From an uncultured bacterium (GTDB lineage: Bacteria > Bacillota > Clostridia > Oscillospirales > Ruminococcaceae), in NCBI GenBank assembly GCA_934845495.1, contig CAKWRB010000075.1, forward strand, positions 1-5,268: a stretch of DNA of 5,268 nucleotides, in the 5' to 3' direction. A program made the position numbers and the translations under genes. Positions within the stretch are counted from its first letter, which is position 1, and every line of letters begins with the position of its first letter. Below, piece after piece: positions 5,003-5,268 of this stretch. The notes beneath the pieces were generated by a model. It ran no database searches and was not told the origin of the DNA. It saw nothing but the letters and a program-made list of their open reading frames with translations.

Positions 5003-5268
5003 TTACAGAACAGCCAGCTTCTTCTCCATGATTTCGCGGAGAGTGGTGGGGTTGCCCTGACCCTTGGAGGCGCGCATGCACTGTCCTACCAGGAAGCCAA
5101 CAACATTGGTCTTACCCTTCTTGTAGTCCTCTACGGCCTTGGGGTTGGCAGCCAGGACTTCATCGGCAACCTTCTCCAGGAAGGAGCTGTCGCTGATCTG
5201 ACGCAGGCCCTTCTCCTCCACTACCTGAGCAGGAGTCTTATCCGAGAAGATGATCTCGTCCAGAACGG
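5003..5268 (-). CDS. gatB: Asp-tRNA(Asn)/Glu-tRNA(Gln) amidotransferase subunit B, C-terminal part (cut by window edge)
   Basis: The last 88 codons and the TAA stop are present; the gene enters from the right edge. The visible protein is the C-terminal YqeY-like helical domain that grips the tRNA in the GatCAB complex. Diagnostic stretches are VVEEKGLRQISD, NPKAVEDYKKGKTNVVGFLVGQ and MRASKGQGNP. They align by eye with the conserved end of GatB (VEEKGL.QISD, SVEDF..GK..A.GFLVGQ.MK.TKGQANP). GatB carries the kinase/transamidation activity that converts Glu-tRNA(Gln) or Asp-tRNA(Asn) to Gln-tRNA(Gln) or Asn-tRNA(Asn), using ammonia from GatA. The catalytic domain is outside the window. A GTG at 5221 could look like a start, but it is an internal Val codon. 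gatA and gatC would be expected further upstream, off the right side. A strong terminator follows. Confidence 0.95.
   Translation of the reverse strand, partial: VLDEIIFSDKTPAQVVEEKGLRQISDSSFLEKVADEVLAANPKAVEDYKKGKTNVVGFLVGQCMRASKGQGNPTTLREIMEKKLAVL

Noticed and set aside
3777..5060. A 427-codon open frame on the plus strand
   Set aside because: It runs antisense through the start of spoIIIAA, both terminators and the whole ferredoxin gene. Its protein has no recognisable domain and it has no convincing ribosome site. The open frame follows from the codon bias of the ferredoxin gene.
4821..5081. An 86-codon minus-strand frame ending three bases before the ferredoxin ATG
   Set aside because: It starts inside gatB out of frame and reads through the gatB terminator. 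The ferredoxin promoter lies within it, so no single transcript would express it. Composition is not protein-like.
1..5268. CRISPR array, insertion sequence, tRNA or rRNA gene
   Set aside because: No regularly spaced repeats, transposase motifs, terminal inverted repeats, cloverleaf or rRNA-like segments were seen on either strand.

Overview
The window comes from an endospore-forming, low-to-mid GC Firmicute, most likely an anaerobic clostridium of the Oscillospiraceae/Ruminococcaceae type. Three things point there: a spoIIIA sporulation operon, a GatB subunit of the tRNA-dependent amidotransferase, and a flavodoxin-like/2x[4Fe-4S] ferredoxin protein of a kind common in gut clostridia. Base composition is slightly above 50% GC by eye. 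The exact genus cannot be fixed from the sequence. All supported genes lie on the minus strand, so transcription runs from high to low coordinates.

Layout in transcription order. (1) 5268-5003: the last 88 codons of gatB, followed by a strong hairpin/T-tract terminator (4938-4977). (2) 4817-4029: a complete 262-residue flavodoxin-like plus bis-[4Fe-4S] ferredoxin gene. It is a single-gene transcription unit with its own sigma-A-like promoter (TTGATT-17-TAAAAT) and a second intrinsic terminator (3976-4008). (3) 3901-1: spoIIIAA, AB, AC, AD, AE, AF and the first 88 codons of spoIIIAG. They form a tight operon with junctions from 7-bp overlaps to 15-bp gaps. spoIIIAH is expected just outside the left edge.

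The SpoIIIA proteins work together in the mother-cell membrane around the forespore. SpoIIIAA is the secretion-type ATPase, AB to AE are membrane or platform components, and AF and AG carry or are expected to carry ring-building domains. With AH and forespore SpoIIQ they form the channel ('feeding tube') that keeps the forespore active after engulfment. The amidotransferase and ferredoxin genes are vegetative neighbours with separate transcription signals and no evident functional tie to sporulation.

I found no wholly new system. The most interesting local features are a perfect hairpin over the end of spoIIIAC, placed where spoIIIAD should have a Shine-Dalgarno sequence but does not; a compact spoIIIA leader with GGAC/GTCC inverted repeats beside a possible sigma-E -10 box; and the uncharacterised ferredoxin gene itself.
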